DNA of 8,544 nt from Candidatus Aminicenantota bacterium (GTDB lineage: Bacteria > Acidobacteriota > Aminicenantia > JAMOAD01): positions 1 to 8,544 of the forward strand of contig JALXDT010000027.1 in assembly GCA_027070475.1 (NCBI GenBank), written 5' to 3'. Below, in pieces: positions 5,832 through 8,544 of this stretch. The notes below the pieces were generated by a model. That model worked only from the letters and a program-made list of their open reading frames with translations, was not told where the DNA came from and did no database searches. Every line of letters starts with the position of its first letter. The first letter of the stretch is position 1. The translations under genes were made by a program, and so were the position numbers.

Positions 5832-7299
5832 TTTTCACCTCTCCTTTTATTTTCCTTTTGATTGAGGAGGGAATTCCTATAGCTTCTCTATATTTTGCTA
5901 TTGTTCTCCTCTTTATTTTTATTCCCTGTTTATCAAGAATTTGAGCGATTTCGGCATCAGAAAGTGGCTTTGATTTGTCCTCTTTTTCTATCATTTTTTT
6001 TATTTTTTCTTTTATACTTGAAGATGAAATGAAATCTCCAGATTTTGTTTTTAATGATGAGGAAAAGAAGAATTTTAATGAGAATAAACCTGAAGGGGTA
6101 AGTACATATTTGTTAGATACAATTCTGCTAATTGTAGTTTCATGAAGTTCTGTTACCTCTACAATATCTTTTAATTTTAATGGCTTCAGGTATTCAGTGC
6201 CTTTGTAAAAAAAGTCTCTCTGGATGTCTGCGATTGCTTTTACCACTTTGTAAAGACTATTATTTCTATAATCATAAGCTTTTATAAAATTCAATGCTTC
6301 CTCAAATTTTGCTTTTAAAAACTTTGCATCTTTTCCTCTTTTCCACTTGTAGTCTGCAATAATATTTTTGTAATATCTATTTAACTGAGGTTTAGGTAAG
6401 TTTTCATCATTTAGGTAAACATTGAGTTCTCCTTCTTCTTCAATTATAAAAGCATCAGGAACAATGTATTCCGTTTTTTTATCTGAGATACTCTCGATTG
6501 GGTATGGCTGTAATCTTTTTATTTCTTCAATTACTTCATTTATTATTTGTTGTGAAATATTGTACTCATCTATTAATTTTTTGTAATTTTTCTGGGCAAG
6601 ATCTTCTAAATTCTTTTCTATTATCTTTTTTATTAATTCTTTATGTTTAAGATTGATTAACTCAGCTTGGGTTATAAGAACCTCTTTAATCGTGTAACTT
6701 GCCAATCCATATGGTTCTATTTTTTTTATTTTTTTTTTAATTTTTTCAAACTCTTCAAAACTTATTTCCACCCCTTTTTTCTTATTCTCTTCGATAAAAT
6801 TTTTTATATCATCATTGTTTAAAACCAACAAACCTCTTTCATCAAGATTATCTATTATAAAATCAGATATGATCAAAGATTTCGGGTCATCAAGTTCAAA
6901 CCTTACTCTAAACTTTATCCTATCATATGCGCTTTCTCTCGATGGTAAAAGTTTTTCAATAAGATTTTCTTCCTTTTCTTTTCTCTTGCTGTAAAAACTT
7001 ATGTCTTCAACTGATTCAAAAAAATCTTCAAGAGTTTCAACGTCTATTCCAAGTTCAGCTTCTTCAATATTGGTTTCTTCTGTTCCCTCTTGATCTTTTT
7101 TTTCTTCATTTTTATTTTCTACATTATCACCATTTGTATCAATTTCAATAAATGGATTCTCTTCAATTATTGTATTTATTGAATTTATAAGATCAAGATA
7201 ATTTATGTTAAGAAGTTTTAATTGCTGAAACAGGGATGGATTTAGTTTTTGCTTTAAAGCAGGACCTAAATTAATACTTAAACCCTTTTTAACAGCCAT
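5821..7299 (-). CDS. rpoN: RNA polymerase sigma-54 factor
   Basis: This 492-residue protein is sigma-54, which directs RNA polymerase to -24/-12 promoters that need an ATP-driven enhancer-binding activator. Region I (1-50) shows the glutamine/leucine-rich LNPSLFQQLKLLNI and IIEENPFIE elements. Region II (about 51-118) is strongly acidic. The core-binding domain follows. The DNA-binding part contains a helix-turn-helix around LKDIVEVTELHETTISRIVSNKYV (376-399, partly listed), the GLFSLKFFFSSS element (404-415), and the RpoN box KRRTIAKYREA (463-473) close to the canonical ARRTVAKYRE. An A10 tract encodes lysines 188-190. The ATG shares a base with the lptB stop (TAATG). The nearest Shine-Dalgarno (AAGGAG) is about 15 bases upstream, which is long, so coupling to lptB is probable. 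Identification is very secure. Confidence 0.97.
   Translation of the reverse strand: MAVKKGLSINLGPALKQKLNPSLFQQLKLLNINYLDLINSINTIIEENPFIEIDTNGDNVENKNEEKKDQEGTEETNIEEAELGIDVETLEDFFESVEDISFYSKRKEKEENLIEKLLPSRESAYDRIKFRVRFELDDPKSLIISDFIIDNLDERGLLVLNNDDIKNFIEENKKKGVEISFEEFEKIKKKIKKIEPYGLASYTIKEVLITQAELINLKHKELIKKIIEKNLEDLAQKNYKKLIDEYNISQQIINEVIEEIKRLQPYPIESISDKKTEYIVPDAFIIEEEGELNVYLNDENLPKPQLNRYYKNIIADYKWKRGKDAKFLKAKFEEALNFIKAYDYRNNSLYKVVKAIADIQRDFFYKGTEYLKPLKLKDIVEVTELHETTISRIVSNKYVLTPSGLFSLKFFFSSSLKTKSGDFISSSSIKEKIKKMIEKEDKSKPLSDAEIAQILDKQGIKIKRRTIAKYREAIGIPSSIKRKIKGEVKNEF
5836..5841 (-). promoter_or_regulatory. Strong ribosome binding site of hpf
   Basis: GAGGTG lies four bases before the ATG at 5831, with a second core (AAGGAG) just upstream. 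It is the closest match to the anti-Shine-Dalgarno in the window and lies inside the rpoN C-terminal codons, which fixes the hpf start. Confidence 0.7.
6720..6738 (-). repeat. Homopolymer A10 and A8 tracts inside rpoN
   Basis: On the coding strand ten consecutive adenines (6738-6729) are followed by T and then eight adenines (6727-6720). They encode the lysine-rich KKKIKKI stretch at residues 188-194. Such tracts are prone to polymerase slippage and sequencing error; the reading frame is intact here. Confidence 0.8.
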
Positions 7300-8018
7300 T
7301 AGTTGATACTTATCTCCTTCCCTAAATATTTTTCTTTAATAATAGGATCTTTTACTATATCATCGGGAGTTCCCTCTTTAAGTATTTCTCCATTTATGAG
7401 TATATAGGCCCGATCTGTGATTTTTAATGTTTCTCTTATATTATGGTCGCTGACAATTACACCTAAACCATCTTTTTTAAATCCGATTATAATTTCTTGG
7501 ATTTCTTTTATTGCTATGGGATCAATTCCTGTAAAAGGTTCGTCAAGGAAAATATAATGGGGAAAAGTTGCCAGAGCTCTTGCAATTTCCAATCTTCTTT
7601 TTTCTCCGCCGGATAAGGTTTTTGCTTTCTGTTTTCTCACTTTTTGTAGTCCAAATTTGTTAAGTAGGTTTTCTAAATGAACCCCTTTTTTATTAATGTT
7701 ACTTAACTTATTTTCTAAAACAGCTAAAATATTATCTTCAACTGTGATTTCTCTGAATATGGAGTGTTCCTGCGGGAGAAAGGTAATCCCGAGTAAAACC
7801 CTTTGGTACATATGCAAAGAGGTTATATCTTTGTCTTCAAAGAATACTTTGCCACTATTTGCTTTTATTAATCCTATTATTATGGAAAAAGCTGTGGTCT
7901 TGCCTGCACCATTGGGCCCTAAGAAACCCACAACCTCTCCCTTAGAAAGCTCTATATCTATTCCATTCAGGACTCTCTTTTGGCCATAATTTTTTATTAA
8001 CTTTTCTGCTCTTATCAT
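7299..8018 (-). CDS. lptB: LPS export ABC transporter ATP-binding protein
   Basis: LptB is the cytoplasmic ATPase of the LptB2FGC complex that extracts lipopolysaccharide from the inner membrane. The 239 residues match the family. Visible motifs are Walker A GPNGAGKT (34-41), the Q-loop in LPQEHSIFREITVEDN (81-96), ABC signature LSGGEKRR (135-142), Walker B YIFLDEPFTGIDP (155-167) and the H-loop histidine in SDHNIRET (190-197). The LPQ(E/D)xSIFR segment and the position directly before rpoN separate LptB from branched-chain amino-acid transporter ATPases (LivF/LivG), which are its closest relatives. The ATG at 8018 overlaps the preceding stop as ATGA, with a weak AAGAAG upstream. LptF and LptG are not in the window. 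The gene supports an LPS-bearing outer membrane. Confidence 0.95.
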   Translation of the reverse strand: MIRAEKLIKNYGQKRVLNGIDIELSKGEVVGFLGPNGAGKTTAFSIIIGLIKANSGKVFFEDKDITSLHMYQRVLLGITFLPQEHSIFREITVEDNILAVLENKLSNINKKGVHLENLLNKFGLQKVRKQKAKTLSGGEKRRLEIARALATFPHYIFLDEPFTGIDPIAIKEIQEIIIGFKKDGLGVIVSDHNIRETLKITDRAYILINGEILKEGTPDDIVKDPIIKEKYLGKEISIN

Positions 8019-8461
8019 TCTTCTTTTATGATTACTTTCACCTTTTTATTTACTTTTGAAGTAGCATAAATTTTACCATTCTCAAGGTTTAAAGTCAATT
8101 TTTCCCCTTCAATTTTCGTGCCTTTCTTATCTTCAAACCTTGCTTTTCCTTTTAAAAAAACCATTTTTTTCTCAAGATCTATTTCAGCCTTGTTGGCATA
8201 GCCTTTACCTTTGTCAAAAAAGATTTTAATTCCTTCTTCAATAAAAACTTTATAATATTTATTATTTTTTATTTTTATTGATGCGGAACCTCCCGTGATT
8301 TTTAGATTTTCTCCTTTTTTAAATACAATGTTTTTTTGAATTTTAATAGAGTTTTTTGTTTTATCGATTAATTGTCCCTTCATTAAGATATCATTTTTGA
8401 TAATTTTCCCCTGTAGAATTTTGACGGTTTTCTCACCATTAATAATCACTTTTTCTCCCAA
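8015..8461 (-). CDS. LptA/OstA-like LPS transport protein, 5' end uncertain or truncated
   Basis: Alternating short beta-strand-like segments fill this frame, for example GYANKAEIDLEKKMVFLKG (91-109) and GTKIEGEKLTLNLENG (114-129), ending NKKVKVIIKEE. This is the pattern of the OstA/LptA jellyroll that bridges LPS across the periplasm, and the position just before lptB agrees. LptC has a related fold and cannot be excluded. The longest start is TTG at 8461 (148 residues). A GTG at 8449 has a better Shine-Dalgarno (GGGAG, five bases). The frame stays open upstream to a TGA at 8509-8507, adding up to fifteen plausible residues. No signal peptide or membrane anchor is visible from any of these starts, which is abnormal for a periplasmic protein. 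Either the 5' end is broken by a frameshift or deletion, or secretion uses another start. Function is fairly likely; the start is uncertain. Confidence 0.6.
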   Translation of the reverse strand: MGEKVIINGEKTVKILQGKIIKNDILMKGQLIDKTKNSIKIQKNIVFKKGENLKITGGSASIKIKNNKYYKVFIEEGIKIFFDKGKGYANKAEIDLEKKMVFLKGKARFEDKKGTKIEGEKLTLNLENGKIYATSKVNKKVKVIIKEE

Positions 8462-8481
8462 TATTTCCCCATCTGTATTTT

Positions 8482-8526
8482 TTATAAATACGCTATTCTC
8501 CTCTGATCAGGTTTTACTATTCTCAT
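8482..8526 (-). other. Fourteen-codon frame, possible displaced N-terminus of an lptC/lptA gene
   Basis: An ATG at 8526 overlaps a TGA (8525-8523) as ATGA, the same coupling used elsewhere in this operon. Its frame reads MRIVKPDQRRIAYL and stops at 8484-8482. The basic start followed by IAYL resembles the beginning of an anchored Lpt protein cut short before the hydrophobic segment. It may equally be chance. The downstream OstA-like frame is a different phase. Confidence 0.25.
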
Positions 8527-8544
8527 TGAAAGTTCAGTTTATTG
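8523..8544 (-). CDS. Possible C-terminal end of an upstream gene
   Basis: The last six codons of a frame (NKLNFQ) end in a TGA that overlaps an ATG at 8526. The other two minus-strand frames contain stops in this stretch, so if a gene enters the window from the right, this is where it ends. lptC or kdsC would be usual here, but six residues cannot identify it. Confidence 0.25.

Noticed and set aside
7696..7989. 97-codon + strand open frame
   Set aside because: It is antisense to the conserved Walker A and Q-loop region of lptB and has no family resemblance.
7299..8018. Branched-chain amino-acid transporter ATPase (LivF/LivG) as an alternative for lptB
   Set aside because: The families are similar, but the LPQEHSIFR segment and location between an OstA-like gene and rpoN fit LptB, and no Liv permease genes are nearby.
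1..8544. Novel defence system, mobile element, CRISPR array, tRNA or rRNA
   Set aside because: Nearly every base belongs to recognisable housekeeping or regulatory genes in a known order. No spaced direct repeats, transposase-like frames, terminal inverted repeats or cloverleaf-like sequences were seen.

Overview
The window reads as one continuous, densely packed minus-strand gene cluster from a low-GC (AT-rich by eye) Gram-negative bacterium. The outer-membrane diagnosis rests on LptB and an LptA/OstA-like periplasmic protein. The gene order lptA-like, lptB, rpoN, hpf, ptsN, hprK, rapZ, EIIA(Man), ptsH, ptsI is familiar from deltaproteobacterial-type genomes. Low GC plus HPrK and RapZ in such an operon suggests Desulfobacterota, Deferribacterota, Nitrospinota, Schekmanbacteria or a similar lineage. 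The sequence alone does not settle which.

Layout in the direction of transcription, right to left. 8544-8450 is a problematic 5' zone with stops in all three minus-strand frames. 8461-8015 is an LptA/OstA-like protein that appears to lack its export signal. 8018-7299 is LptB, the LPS-transport ATPase. 7299-5821 is RpoN (sigma-54). 5831-5298 is a long-form hibernation promoting factor. 5301-4840 is PtsN (EIIA-Ntr). 4831-3872 is HPr kinase/phosphorylase. 3879-3010 is RapZ. 3000-2590 is EIIA of the mannose family. 2597-2328 is HPr. 2328-562 is enzyme I. 550-194 is a small type II phosphomannose-isomerase-like cupin. 164-1 is the N-terminus of a probable Memo-family protein (AmmeMemoRadiSam system protein B), cut by the window edge. 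No RNA genes, mobile elements, CRISPR arrays, obvious terminators or gene-free stretches over 300 bases were seen.

Almost every junction overlaps by 1-11 bases or is separated by 8-29 bases, so the genes are probably co-transcribed and translationally coupled. Together they encode a complete phosphorelay (EI, then HPr His15, then two EIIA proteins) with the HPr Ser46 kinase/phosphorylase. No EIIB or EIIC permease component is present. This looks like a regulatory PTS rather than a sugar-uptake PTS, placed next to sigma-54, ribosome hibernation and LPS export. The arrangement itself is known. The points most worth checking are the damaged or non-canonical 5' end of the lptA-like gene, the variant active-site motif of enzyme I, the A10 tract inside rpoN, the hprK start without a Shine-Dalgarno sequence, and the cupin and Memo genes attached to the end of the operon.
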